64,000 nucleotides of DNA from Heterohyrax brucei. Taxonomy: Eukaryota > Chordata > Mammalia > Hyracoidea > Procaviidae. The stretch spans positions 26,819,431-26,883,430 of the forward strand of contig CM053146.1 of the NCBI GenBank assembly GCA_028571685.1. Direction: 5' to 3'. The position numbers were made by a program, and so were the translations under genes. Below the pieces are notes generated by a model. That model made no database searches. It worked only from the letters and a program-made list of their open reading frames with translations, and was not told the DNA's origin. Shown piece after piece: positions 43,201-55,132 of this stretch (position 1 is its first letter; the number at the start of each line of letters is the position of its first letter).

Positions 43201-43668
43201 TGTGCTCTGAGGCACACTTTAGGTCTGGGGTTGTATCCCATTACATTGCCAATTTAAGAAGCTCCCTCACTAACTTTTCTAGATCAGAAACTACCTGGAT
43301 AACAGTTTTAAAAGAAATACACACTTTGTTACTTGGAAATAACATATTAAGAGTTCTATGGACAACTATTACATTTCAGTGCCATAAATCTAAAATCATT
43401 ATATAATGAAAGCAACTTTATCTCTGTGGACACACAGGTTAAAAAATTTGTGAGCAAGTTTACATTAGGGCACAGCAGAATTAAGCTATAACAACACAAA
43501 GATCAGTTTAAATTGGACATTAATAAATGTAACAACCAGGCCAGTAAAAGTTTTAATGTCTTAAGCTGGAGACTTAAGAGACAAAATTCAAATTACCAGT
43601 GTTTAAACTATAGCAAAGATAATAAATGAACTTGGAAAAAATTAGCCTGACTTTACTACCTGACTTTA
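43201..43668. other. Unique sequence
   Basis: Nothing recognisable as a gene or named repeat. Confidence 0.4.
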
Positions 43669-43669
43669 C

Positions 43670-43830
43670 TAACCTGTTGCCAATAAGTTAATTCTGACTC
43701 ACTGACTCCATAAGACCTGGTAGAACTGCTCCATGTGGTTTTCAGGGAGTGAGTGATGTATGTGGACTGCTGACCTTCTTTTTAGCAACTGAGATTTAGC
43801 AACTGTACCACCAGGGTTCTCTGATCTCAC
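43670..43830 (-). mobile_element. AfroSINE, diverged
   Basis: Antisense: 'taagttaattctgactcact', 'tggtagaactgctccatgtg', head end 'agcaactgtaccaccagggt'. Confidence 0.85.
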
Positions 43831-43954
43831 TAGTAAAAAGTGAAATTTCGCAAGAAAGATATTGTTTTGATGTATCAGTAAGATTTTTAAAAGAACAATG
43901 ACAGTGTGAGGATATGACAAAAAGGAAACCAAAGTAGGAGGGATGGTAGGTAGA

Positions 43955-44575
43955 ACTGTAGCCCTCTGCAAAGGTATGTCCAGCCAGAACCTGTGAATAC
44001 AATTTTATTTGGAAAAGGGATTTTTGCAGAAATATTAAGGATTTCAGAATGAGATCATCCGAGTCCAGATGAGCCCTAAATTCACCAATATGTATACTTT
44101 ATCGGGGGGCCTGTCTACTAAAATCGTACCTAAGGCAATTAGTTTTAAATTACTGAAGTATCTTTCAGAGCTGTCAATGGAAACTTCAATGGCTAGTTAA
44201 ACCTCCTCATTAACACTCCTCCTCAAGCAGTGCGTAGGTAAAACATTCTATCTGCCGTACCTTATTTACACCTCTAGTTCTTATAGCACAGGATCAATGG
44301 AGAGATACAGAGAACTCAGTCATATGAGAATAGGAACAGAGCCTGGAGTTACTCAGCTACTAGCCCCAAAGGGCCCAGGGTTGCCTGCCACCACTAGAAG
44401 CTAGGAGGGAGGCCTGGACTAGATCCTCTCTCAGAGGTTCCAGAAGCAACCAACCTTACTGGCACTTTCTTGTTGGAGTTCTGACTTCTGGAAATGTATG
44501 ACAAGAAATCTCTGTTGTTTTAAATCACCCACTTTATAGTAATCTGTTATAGTTGACCAAGGAGACCAATACAGG
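43955..44575 (+). mobile_element. MLT1-like ERVL-MaLR LTR fossil, split
   Basis: Sense LTR relic: 5' part 'gtagccctctgcaaaggtat', 'attttatttggaaaaggga', 'aatgagatcatccgag' to about 44,095; 3' part 'gttccagaagcaaccaacct', 'gacttctggaaatgtatgac', 'tctctgttgttttaaatcac' to about 44,575. A block of about 175 bp (44,096-44,275) between them is unrelated. Old and broken. Confidence 0.7.
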
Positions 44576-45048
44576 TAAGCAAAAGGGTATGAATAAATCA
44601 CTGCACAACACAAAAGCATATAGATAGTTCAAAAATCATGTTCTAATCAAAATGATCCAAAATAAATATCCAGACAGAGCTCAGAGCTTTGCCACTGCTC
44701 ACAGAAATAGCTTGTCTTTAGTTTCTGACTTTGCACTTAACAATTAACTTAGATGCCTGAACAGGGCACTAGATCACTTACTTCAAAGAGCAAAAGTGGT
44801 GATATCCCTGACAGTGTGTAGGATAATGCTGTTCAGCTATATGCACCTCATCCTAATGGAGTCAGTTTTGCATGCTGGGGATGAGCACAGGACGAACTCA
44901 GACTAAAGCACCAGAAGCAACGTGACTAGGCTGAAGGCAAAAGTCAAAGAATGCCTCATCAACAAGAAGAGAAACACCTGGACCTGAACAAATGGTCTCT
45001 GAGGATGTTGGTGCCAAGGGACTTAAGACAAATACATTAAATTTTAGC
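44576..45048. other. Unique sequence upstream of the solo LTR
   Basis: No gene recognised. Some composition features of an old LTR near 44,810-45,040 but nothing I can assign. Confidence 0.35.
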
Positions 45049-45054
45049 CCCAGG

Positions 45055-45399
45055 TATCCCGGCCCGCGGGACAAATCACCGAGGGGCGAGGAGGAACCTG
45101 TGAAAATGAAAGTAGGGCAGGAGATGCGAAGAAATGGAGGCAAGACAGGATTCTGATCAAGCCTCAAAAATTTTTTATTTCAGCAGTGGATATATATATA
45201 CAGCGGGAAGGGGAGGGATTTGGAATCGGGTGATATCTGGTGTGAGGCACTTGGTTGGCGTTTTATGATTGGTTAGGCGGTGTGCCTGGACAGTGATGCT
45301 GGGCAGTGACTCGCGGGTAGTTTTGGCTCACGTGCATTTTCAGGGGCTTTCCGGACTTCCTGTTTTTGGGGGCCTGAAGTTTTTTCATGGCCCCCGACA
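45055..45399 (-). mobile_element. Solo LTR, retroviral fossil (class II/ERVK-like)
   Basis: A 345-bp antisense LTR. On the minus strand it opens TGTCGGGGGCCATG, has a TATA-like run, a poly-A signal (AATAAA) and a short R/U5. 6-bp direct repeats cccagg (45,049-45,054 and 45,400-45,405) flank it. The 6-bp TSD suggests the ERVK/betaretrovirus-like class. No internal region, so it is the product of LTR-LTR recombination. GC-rich and CpG-retaining against its AT-rich flanks, hence perhaps younger than the MaLR relics. Confidence 0.8.
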
Positions 45400-45405
45400 C
45401 CCAGG

Positions 45406-46905
45406 TAGCACAGTATATCAGCTGTGCCCTTTGTTATTTGGTCAGCATAGTGCTACTTGGGCTCAACTGTCAGCCTGGAGCCCTGCTTGTAAACCATATG
45501 TTTCAACTGCAGGTTCTGGAGTCTTTGGTTTCTTAGAGACCAGCCTACCTTGGATCCAAATGTAATATGCAGTTGTTACATAACACAGTGAAATGAATTT
45601 TTTCTTGCATATCTATAAGTAGAACACTTACAGAATAGAGCAGCAGAGAGAAATAACATAAGGATATATATATAAGGAGGTAAGAAAACCAAAGAGATGA
45701 ATCAGAAAACTTAATAGACAGTTACTTATAAACTTACAGGAAATAAAAAAAAAACAACTATTTTTACTATACTTTATAGCATGGATACATCAAGATCAGT
45801 GACATGCAAGATTCCCAGTTGGACAGAATTGGATACTAAGTTGAAATGTGGCTGCGTAATTACCAAGTATATATGTCTTTTCCTTTTCTGTATATCACAA
45901 TTTAAGGACAGTGGTGGAAGAAAAAAATCAAATGTAAGTAATTATTTTCAGAACAAAATACATACTTCAAAACCTAGATGCCATTTTATGTGAATATAGC
46001 TAATATGTGCATATCCACCAAGGGTAATAAAAGTTGCAAATTATGTTGAATAATGTCTTTGCTGACTATTTGGTTTCTGTATGAGAGACACACATGGGAC
46101 TAGAAAGCAAAGCAGTATTTATAATGCAATATAGAGTATAAGCCATAGTACAGTGTGGGATTTCTGAAATGTCACTAACTCACTAATTTACTGATGCTTT
46201 CAGAAGAAAAATAACCTAATATCAAGAGAAAACCTCAATTACAAACCATATTTTTCCTTTAAACTTTATGCTACTCTACAGACAGCTTCAGAGGTTTGGG
46301 AGAAAAAGTCAGGATTGATAGTGACTGTTTACTTAGAAGAATGCCGTTTGACATATTTATAACTGGATCAAAAATGGATGACTTAAGGTAAGCTCCAATC
46401 TATAAAGTTCTTTCTTTGTCAAACATCCTGTAAAGGAAAACTGTTTTGTAAAATCCCAGCTCTTCTTGGTTGTTGGAAAAACGATCATGGGAGATAAATG
46501 GCACTCAGTTTTATAAACATAAATCTACAAATTTAGGACTCAGAGGATTTCCAAACTGTTGAGAACTAAGTAGGATTCAAGACTCATGGCAAGAGACATT
46601 CAGTTTCAGACATTTGTGTAAACCTGGTAGAATTTCATGTGAAAGAGATGGTCCATCACTGTACCTTATGCTAATTAATATACAATGTATTCTCTTATTT
46701 TGGGAACAACTCAAATGTGGACATGAGGGACAGAGATGTCAAAGAAAGCAATGTGTGGCACTGCAAGATATTGATGCCTAACCAGCACAAAACTTCACTT
46801 AAGCAATGAGATGTTGACTTGGTATTGAGGTAGTGGTGTAAATAAAATGACACTTTTTTTCTTTTGCTATGGCAAAAGAAGAATTAAAGGAAGATCATAA
46901 TAATG
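45406..46905. other. Unique sequence
   Basis: About 1.5 kb, AT-rich after 45,560. Short frames such as 45,781-45,993 have no recognisable domain. No gene called. Confidence 0.4.
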
Positions 46906-46909
46906 GTGT

Positions 46910-47045
46910 ATTGGAAACTCTGGTGGCACGGTAGTTAAGAGCTATGGATGCTAACCAAAATGCTGGCAGTTCAAATCTCCCAGGTGCTCCTCAAAAACTC
47001 TCTGGGATAGTATGAAAACTCAGTGCTGTTGAGTGGAGTCATATT
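46910..47045 (+). mobile_element. AfroSINE
   Basis: Sense: head 'ttggaaactctggtggcacg', 'aagagctatggatgctaacc', 'gctggcagttcaaatctccc', tail 'cagtgctgttgagtggagtc'. The middle is shortened. Confidence 0.85.
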
Positions 47046-47759
47046 ATGCATTAAATTTAAATAAGGGAAAAAAATCATAGCTAAGCATATGTCTTAATTC
47101 TTTTATAGTTATTTCTACTAATACAGACCAGTGATAAAATTCTCAAATACCCTTAAAATAACAAGTATTACTACTACATACGTTGCTGTAGACGAAACCA
47201 GATGCGATGAAACAACGTCCTCTTTGTACTGTAGAGAAAGGATGGCATGTCATTAAATGGATTTGTGATGTTGCAAGTAATGTGATGATGCTGCTTTGGT
47301 GGTGGCTGTGCACTATCTGGTTCTTCTGGTCATGTGTTGATTCAGTCTCCCATTCACATGGGTTCTTCTGGCTCCTGGGCTCTTTTTCCTTCATGTCTTC
47401 ATTGTTCTCAGTCATCATTTATTCTGGATAAGTTGGCACCATTTGATGTACCTCAGATGGCAGCTTGATAGCTTTTAAGACCCCAGAAGCCACTCGTCGA
47501 CATGGGGTAAGAAGACTCTCTTAGCAATAGGCGAGTTATGCCATTTGGCCTCGGTGTTCCCCAAAAGTATGGTTCCCAGATCCCTGCCCCTGCTACTCTA
47601 TCCTCTCAATACTGGGTTGAGATTAGAATAGCTTTTCTATGGAGAAATCCAGTTAATTTTATCTACTCTATACAATGTGTTATCACTGTTTTTCACCTAA
47701 CCAAATTTTTATCATCTAGTCTATGACCAATGGTCTTCCACCTTTGTAGGCATCAAAGT

Positions 47760-50700
47760 CTTTTCTTCTGCACACAAGTCTATTTTTAACTCCTGATTTC
47801 ACTCAGCATAATGTTTTCCTGTTGAAATCAGGTTATGAGATCCTTCCTAAAATCATCGTTGTTCTTTATCAATGCATGGTGTTCCACTGAGGGAACGTAC
47901 CATAGTTGGTTTATCCATTCATCTCTTGATAGGTATTTAGGTTGATTCCATCTTTTTGCTACTGAAGATAGTGTGGCAATAAACATTCATATGCACATGT
48001 CTGTTCGTGTGACCACATTTGTTTCTCTCTCCTGAGCAGTGGGATTAGGGATCAAATGGTATTTCTATTTCTAGCTTGTTAAGGAAGCACCAAATTGCTC
48101 TCCAAAGGGGATGTACAATTTTTCAGTCTCACCAGCAGTGTCAGAGAGTTCCAATCTCTCTGCAGCCTATACAGCATTTGTTGTTGCGAGTTTTTTGGAT
48201 TATGGCCAATCTTGTTGGAGTGAGATGTCATCTCACTGTAGTTTTGATTTGGATTTCTCTGTTAACTAATGATCATAAGCATTTCCTCATGTGTCTTTTG
48301 GCTGCCTGGATATCTTCTTTGGTGAATTTTCTGTCCATCTACTTTGTCCATCACTTAACTGGGTTATTTACCTTTCTATTGTTGATATTTTGGAGCACCT
48401 TGTACATTATGGAAATCAGACATCGGTCTGATGTGTAGTTGCCAAATATTTTTTCCCAGTCTGTAGGTAGTCTTTTAACTCTCTTGATAAAGTCTTTGGA
48501 TTAGGAAAAGTGATTCTTAGTAGTTCCCATTTACCTACTCTTTCTTCCATTGTTCATGGATTATTGGTCAGATTTTGAAGTCTGTCTAAGCAGTGTATTA
48601 GAACTTCATTGTTGGACCTATTTTTTTGCATGATCTTCATCGTTTTAGGTTTGATACTTAGGTCTTTGATCAATTTTGAGTTACTTTTTGTGTAAGGTGT
48701 GAGATATGGGTCTCATTTCAGTTTTTTGCAGATCAGATATCTAATTTTGCCAACACCATTTGTTAAAGAGACTGTGTATACCCAGCTTGCTACTTTGGGG
48801 CCTTTGATGAACATCAGCTATTCATAAGAGGATGTTAATATTTCTGGGGTCTCAATTCTGTGTCATTGGTCTATTTGTCTCTCTTTGTACCAACACCAGG
48901 CTGTTTTGACTACTGTGGCAGTGGAATAGGTTCTAAGACCAAGCAGTGTGAAACCTCACACTGAGTTCCTGTTCTTCACTAGTGCTTTACATATCTAAGG
49001 TTTCTTCCCTTTCCAAACAAAGCTGGTGGCTTGTTTCTCTATCTCATTAAAAAAGACAATGGAATTTGTATTGGGATTCCATTGTATATGTACATTGTTT
49101 GGGTAAAATAGACACTTTCGCAATGTTAAGTCTTCATATCCATAAGCAGGGTAGATTTATCCACTTCTGTAAGTCTCTTTTGGTTTCTTGCAGTTGGATC
49201 TTGTAATTTCTTCTGCATTGGTCTCTTGTTTCTTGGGCTAGATCTATTACGATATATTTTATTTTGGGGGGAACTACAGTAAATGGTATTCATTTGGTGA
49301 CTTCTTTGATGTTCTCTTCCTTGATGTAAAGGAATCCTACTATTTTACTTACGTTTATTATATATCCTGATACTTTGCTGAACTCTTCTATTAGTTCCAG
49401 TAGTTTATTTATGGATTCTTTAGGATTCTCTGTGATACGATCATGTCATCTGCGAAAAGGGAGACTTTTACCTCTTCTTTGCTGTTGCAGGTGCTTTTTA
49501 TTTCTTTGCCTTGTCTAATTGCTCTGACTTGAACCTCTAACACAACGTTGAATAAAAATGATGTCAGTGGACATCCTTGTTTAATTCCCATCCTCAGGGG
49601 GGAATTCTTTCAGTCTCTGTCCATTCAAGATGATGTTGGTGGTTGTTTTTGCATAGATGCCCCTTATTGAATTGAGAAATTTGCCTTATATTCCTATTTT
49701 GCTGAGAGTTTTTAACATGAATGGGTGTTGGACTTTGTCAAATGCCATTTCTTCATCGATTGATGAAATTTGGTGATTCTTGTTCTTTGAGTTATTTGTG
49801 TGTTTGATCACATTAATTGTTTTTCTGATGTTGAACCAGCCTTGCATCCTTGATATAAATCCAACTTGGTTATTGTGAATTATTTTTTTGGATATGTTGT
49901 TGGATTCTATTGGCTAGGATTTTGTGGAAGATTTTTGCATCTAGGTTCATGAGTGATATTGGTTTGTAATTTTCTTTTCTCATTGGACGTTTTCCTGGCT
50001 TTGGTATCAGGGTTATGTGGGCTTCATAGAACATACATGGGAGTATTCTGTCCTTCTGTGTGCTGTGAAATAGGCTCCATTGTACTGGAATTAACACCTT
50101 TCTAAAAGCTTTGTAGCATTCCCTGGTGAAGCCATCTGGGCCAGGAGTTTTTTTCGTTGGTAGTTTTTTAAAACTCTTTTTTTTGTGATGGGTTTATTAA
50201 GTTGTTCCACTTCTCCATGTGATAATTTTGGTAGGTGATGTGAATATAGAAATTTGTCCATTTCCTCTAGGTTTTCAAATCTGTTAGAGTACAATCTTTC
50301 GTAGTATTCTGATACTTTTGATTTCTGTTGGATCTGTTGCGACATCTCCCATCTCATTTCTTGTTTGGCTTATTTGTTTCCCCTCGTCCTTTTCATTTGT
50401 AAGTTTAGTCAGTGGTTTAACAGTTTTGTTGATCTTTTCAAAGAACTAACTTTTCATCTTGTTAAGTTTTCAAATGTTCTTCTATTCTCTAATTCCTTTA
50501 GTTCTGCTCTAATCTTTATGATCTGTTTTCTTCCGGTTACTGAGGGGTTCGTCTGTTGCTCTTTCTACTTGTTCAAACTGTAGGGTTAATTCTTAGGTTT
50601 AAGCCCTTTCTTCTTTCCAGATGTGTGCATTTATAGAGATAAATTGACCTCTGAGCACTTCTTTTGCTGTATCGCGTTAGTTCTGGTATGACAAGTTTTC

Positions 50701-51538
50701 ATTCTCACTCGATTCTATGAATTTCTTTATTGAGTTTTTTATTTCTTCTATAACCCATAGATTTTTGAGCAAGGAATTGTTCAGTTTCTGTGAGTTCAGA
50801 TTTCCCACTATGTTTTTTCTGCCATTGATTTCAAGTTTTATGGTTTTATGGTCTGAGAAGTCGCTTTATAGTAATTCAATGGTTTGGTTTTTGCTAAGAC
50901 TTGTTTTATGACCTAATACGTGGTCTATTCTGGAGAATGTTCCATGTGCATTGGAAAAGAAGGTGTACTTATCTGTTGATGGATAAAAAGTTCTGTATTT
51001 TCAGTGAGTTATTGTTGGTTGATTGTTGCGATAAGATCCTCAGTATCTTTACTGAGCTTTTTTTCTGGGTGATCTGTACATTACTTAAAGCAAAGTGTTG
51101 AAGTCTCCTACTTTCGTTGTGGAGTGATCTATCTCCTTTTTCAGTGTTGTAAGAGTTCACTTGATGTATTTAGATGTTGTTCTGTTATTGGGTGCATAAA
51201 TGTTTATTACTGTTATGTCTTGCTTATGTATCAAACCTTTCAGCAATAAATAGTGACCATCCTTGCCCACAGTGGTGGATTTTACATTAAAATCTATTTT
51301 ATCTGAGATCAGTATTGGCACTGCCACTCTTCTTTGTGCGTTGTTAGCTTGGTATGTATTTTTCCATGCTTTTATTTTTAGTTTGTTCATGTCTTTGAAT
51401 CTAAGGAGTGTTCTGTAAGCAACGTACAGATGGATCATGTGTGTTGATCCAGGCCATCATTCTCTGCCTGTTTATTTGAGAATTCAGAAAATTTACATTC
51501 AGTGTAATTATTGACAGATACGCATTTAGTGCTGTCAT
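47760..51538 (-). pseudogene. L1 ORF2, broken
   Basis: The start-codon complement is at 51,536-51,538 (MTALNAYLSIITLN reading). Endonuclease piece at 51,157-51,438 (LKIKAWKNTYQANNAQRRVA, INIYAPN). RT piece at 49,409-49,591 with [20 protein letters not shown] and an intact [28 protein letters not shown] at 49,870-50,097. C-terminal Cys-His region degraded near 48,100-48,200. Many stops. Confidence 0.88.
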
Positions 51539-51899
51539 TTTGATGCCTTTCTTTTTGTGTTGTAGATGTTTTCTTTGTTTCTCTTAATATTCTATTTTGG
51601 ATGGTTTTTCTTTACGGGTTTACTTTTCATCTTTCTCAGTGTTGGCTTTGTGTTCGTGAGACTCTTGCACTGTTTTTCTTGTTTTGTTATGTCACATTGT
51701 TAGTTTGCTTTGCAGCTGTCTCTTTGATCGTCTCTTATTCTAATGTTATTTAACTTCTGTGTGTCCTCTTAACTTCCTCAGCATCTGAAATGGTTGCAAC
51801 TCTTGTACTCTGTCCCTCTTTGTTGTGTGATGATGTCCTAGTTGTCAAATTAAGATCACTGGTTCGCTTCTTTTAATATTTTAGCTTTGTTGAACTTTG

Positions 51900-53014
51900 T
51901 CAGTTCTCTAGCTGAACAGGATTCTGGATGCTGTGTCCTGCATTGCATCCTTAAGTATACATTTGTTCCTTTCATTTTTCTAAACAGTTTCTTTCAGTAT
52001 TTATTGTACTTTGGGTTTTGTTTTTACAAAGTCTCTAAGCGTCTGTTTACCGCACATATCTAATTTCATCTTCATACATGAGAGGCAAATTTGTGTCATA
52101 TATAATTCTTCGTTCGAAGTTTTCTCCTTCATGGCTTTGTATGTGTCATCCCAGTGCCTTATTGCCAATATAGTGTCTGCTGAGAAGCCAGAAGAAAGCC
52201 TACAGGGTTTCTGTTTGTACTTCAGTTTTAAGTCTCACTGGTTTTAAGAGCCTCTCTTTATGTTTCCTTTTATTAAGCCTTATTAAAATACACCTTGGTG
52301 TCTTTCTTTTGGAGTGTAGTTTTTGTAGTATTCAATAAGCATATTGGATATCTATGTTCTTGTCTTTCATAATTCCAAGGAAGTTTTTTGTCAGAAACTC
52401 TTCAACAGTTCTCTCTGTGTTTTTGGCTATCCATCCTTGCTCAGGAACTCCAGCTATTCATAGATTATTTCTCTTGTTAGAGTGCCACATATTTCTTAAT
52501 GCTTCTACTTTTTTCTTATTTCTTTTCTCTGGTTTCTCCTCATAAATCCTGGAGTTAGTTGCTTTATCTTCAATCTCGAAAATTTTGCCCTGCAACTCTT
52601 CAATTCTGTGCTTTTGGCTTTTCATTGAATTGTCTAAATCCGTAATTTTCTCATTGATCTGCTAGATTTCAGATTGTTGATATTCCAGTAGTTTATATAG
52701 CTTACTTAATTTTTCATTTGTTCTGCTGCATTTTGTTTGGGGAAACCCTGGTGGCACAGTGGGTTACATGCTACGTCTGCTAACCAAAAGGTCAGAAGTT
52801 CAAATCCACCAGGTGCTCCTTGGAAACTCTATACGGTAGTTGTATTCTGACCTCTAGGGTTACTACGAGTCAGACTAACTCTACGGTAGTGGTCTGGCAT
52901 TTTGTTTAACTCTAGGAGGGGTCTATACTACCTATTCTACCTATGATAATTTCAGAAAGGCTCTTCATCCAGAAAATTCTTTGATTCTTTATTTTGGGAG
53001 TTTTCCAGAGCCAT
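51900..53014 (-). pseudogene. L1 ORF1, broken, with SINE insertion
   Basis: The start codon (complement at 53,012-53,014) lies in a strong Kozak context, ACCACCATGG. The N-terminus reads MALENSQNKES, the same as the plus-strand copy at 3764. The coiled-coil region lies between 52,450 and 52,980 and is split by the AfroSINE at 52,739-52,896. The C-terminal domain is at about 51,960-52,450. Confidence 0.85.
52739..52896 (+). mobile_element. AfroSINE with TSD, inside L1 ORF1
   Basis: Sense full-length copy (ggaaaccctggtggcacagt start, 'ctaaccaaaaggtcagaagt', 'ccaccaggtgctccttggaa', 'ctctagggttactacgagtc'). Perfect 11-bp TSD gcattttgttt at 52,728-52,738 and 52,897-52,907. A dated insertion into an already resident L1. 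Confidence 0.95.
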
Positions 53015-53127
53015 GGTGGTCTGCATCTTTAAATGATTAGCTCTTGATTGTTGTCTTCACACCATCAAGAAGCTGTTCAGTTTCTCTAGCCTTACACCAA
53101 AAGGAGCTGTGGCATAATTCTAAGTGG

Positions 53128-54150
53128 ACAATAAGAGTACTGCTAGACTTTGTCACCAGTCACCTCTACTTTCTCTAGTGGTTGGCCCCAGCTGGGCTCT
53201 CAGGGACGGCAGATCCCTCCTCCTCTCTGCTAAAAGTGGCAAGTTACTTGTGGTTACCCTCCGTGGTTGTGTCAACTGAGCCTATGGTGTAGCTCAGGGA
53301 AGGAAGGAGAGAAGGATGCCACTGCACTTCACTGCCTGTGCTGCTGTGCTCTCTAGATGTGTTTACCTTAAAAACTGCTTTTCTGCTGACAGCGTGTTGT
53401 CCAGCAGCTACTGAAAGCAGCAAGGCCCTCAGAGCTGGAAGGCCCTGCATCCTGGCTGGAAAAGATGATGCCCTACTTATGGAGTCTCTGGGGGTGTCAT
53501 GAGCCAATGCTGTGATGTGGCTCAGTGAAGGGTGGTAGAAATGCTGTCAGCCACTCAGCTGCCAGTCACCACTGCATTCTCCAGCTTGTCTTATTTTAAA
53601 AGCTGTTTTACTGCTGAAAGAGGCACTGTCCAGCAGCAGCTGAAAGTAGCCAGGACTCCAGGGGTGGCAGGCCCCACCTCTGAGGAGACAAAGATGGTAC
53701 CTCATAGGCTTTTTCCAGACCCTTTGATGTGGCTTAAAGAAGGGAGGGCTTAGGAAACTGCCACCCTCAGCTACCAGGCCCCAACATGATCCCTAGGTAG
53801 GATTGTCTTAAAAACAGCTTTTCTGTTTTAAAAACACTCTTCAGAAAGATGCTGTTGCTCCATGTGAGAAGTGGCCCCAGCTGAGACCTCAGACATGGCT
53901 GATTCTGCCTCTCAGCTGACCAATATGCTGTCTGGTCTGCGCTTCCTTTCTTGCAGTGATGCAGTAGAATCCATAGTTCAGCTTGGAGACAAGAGAGGGG
54001 GGAAGAGAAGTGGTACCCTCAGTCTGCAGCTAGGTTCTCAAGATATGGCTGTCCCAAGCACAGTCTCTCTGCTGCGGTGTACACTGTTTACTTAAGAACT
54101 GCATTTCAGCATATTAGCCACATCATGCCAGGCTGAGAGGCTTGGATGAC
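53128..54150 (-). repeat. Tandem monomers in L1 5'UTR
   Basis: Four to five imperfect units of roughly 215-285 bp, each marked by an A-run plus 'gcttttctgctg'-like block (about 53,350, 53,583, 53,803, 54,090), a 'ctcag...ggcaggccccacc'-like block, an 'acaaagatggtacc'-like block and a 'ccaccctcagc' block. This is the monomeric promoter organisation known from some rodent L1 families. Confidence 0.65.
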
Positions 54151-54424
54151 CCAATACCCACCTCCTAGATAACAAAGAAACCATCTGTACCTGTAGTCCT
54201 CACAAATGATGCATCAGCAGAAGCATGACTCAGTGTGCTGCTACCTCACCTTCAAGAGAAGTAGTTTCAACTTTCCTGTTGCCCAGCCCAATCTCACAAC
54301 CCTACTCCAGATCTTAGAGCTCCCAGAATGTCCACACTGCTTGGTTCACTTATTATTCCAGGCCTTAGTACTCAGAGGTAATCTAGGAGACTTGTGTCTT
54401 GTCCTTCTTCTAGACCCCACCTCC

Positions 54425-54910
54425 TATTGTACACATCTTTTTAAAGTGGCATTAAATATCTTTTATTTGAATGTCAAATACTTTTTTTTTCATAATCATT
54501 AGATTGATCTGGGCATTTTGCATGATAGGTGAAAGGGAGGAAGTACTTTGCAAAAGACAATGAGGTCTTTTCAGTTCCTGTAAGTGAACTGATTTCAGAA
54601 ACAAGTTTGCTTTGTAATAGAGGACTAGTAATTGTGTATTTGACATTTTTTAAGACATGTGACACCATAACATGACTGTCTGTGACACTCTAGTCTTGTT
54701 ATTCTTCTCTGATGAGAATACCTGGTGTGTTCATTTTCTAGAAATGCTAGTCATTACTGAAGCAAGATAAGCTCTTCTGGCTTGGGTTAATTCAAAATAC
54801 ATTTTCTGTCTGTGAATGTGTACACAACCAGCATTTTATACCATGCCTTTGATAGTCATGTATAAGTGGGAGAATTTTAGTCTCTGCATCAAATTCAATT
54901 TGAGTTTTAG
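54425..54910. other. Unique sequence
   Basis: No gene or named repeat recognised. A T-run at 54,482. Confidence 0.4.
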
Positions 54911-55060
54911 GTAAATTTTACAAATAAAATTTTATTGGAACACAGCCATGCACATTTATGTGTGTATTGTCTAACATTGCATTTGCACTACAAGGACAGA
55001 GTTAAGCAATTACAACTAAAATTCATGGCTCCAAAATGAAAATATTTAATACTCGTACTG
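54911..55060 (+). mobile_element. MER20 (hAT-Charlie DNA transposon) fragment
   Basis: The diagnostic core 'aaataaaattttattggaac' followed by 'acagccatgcacatttatg', 'tgtgtattgtcta', 'gcactacaaggacagagtta' and 'aatatttaatactcg'. Terminal repeats are lost or diverged. Non-autonomous, so there is no transposase. MER20 copies are known to act as uterine enhancers in placental mammals. Nothing here shows that this one does. Confidence 0.85.
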
Positions 55061-55132
55061 TTTCTTGTTGTGTTGTGCATCAGGTCTCCATGCGTCAGGG
55101 GACAACTTGACAGAAGTTAACGACAACAACAA
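55061..55132 (+). mobile_element. RTE or AfroSINE 3'-end scrap
   Basis: 'tgttgtgcatcaggtctcca' then 'tgcgtcaggggacaacttga' and a (gacaacaacaa) tail fit the shared RTE/AfroSINE 3' terminus. 5'-truncated to about 70 bp. Confidence 0.65.

Larger units (their letters stand above)
47240..54422 (-). mobile_element. L1 LINE, near full length
   Basis: Minus-strand L1 of about 7.2 kb: 5'UTR 54,422-53,015, ORF1 53,014-about 51,900 (with an AfroSINE inside), ORF2 51,538-about 47,760 and a shortened 3'UTR. The far 3'UTR and poly-A are not recognisable, so the left edge is approximate. Both ORFs are broken. The 5'UTR is made of tandem monomers. Blocks near 54,310-54,340 match the 5'UTR start of the plus-strand L1 at 2844. 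Confidence 0.9.

Noticed and set aside
44898-45167. 89-codon minus-strand frame in GC-richer DNA
   Set aside because: Spans the solo LTR edge and flanking sequence; no domain, and the LTR boundary cuts it.
45269-45565. 98-codon plus-strand frame
   Set aside because: Starts inside the solo LTR in the reverse sense and runs into unique flank; no recognisable protein.
53128-54150. Satellite or CRISPR-like array
   Set aside because: Units are long, diverged and confined to the 5'UTR of an L1; there are no short identical repeats with unique spacers.
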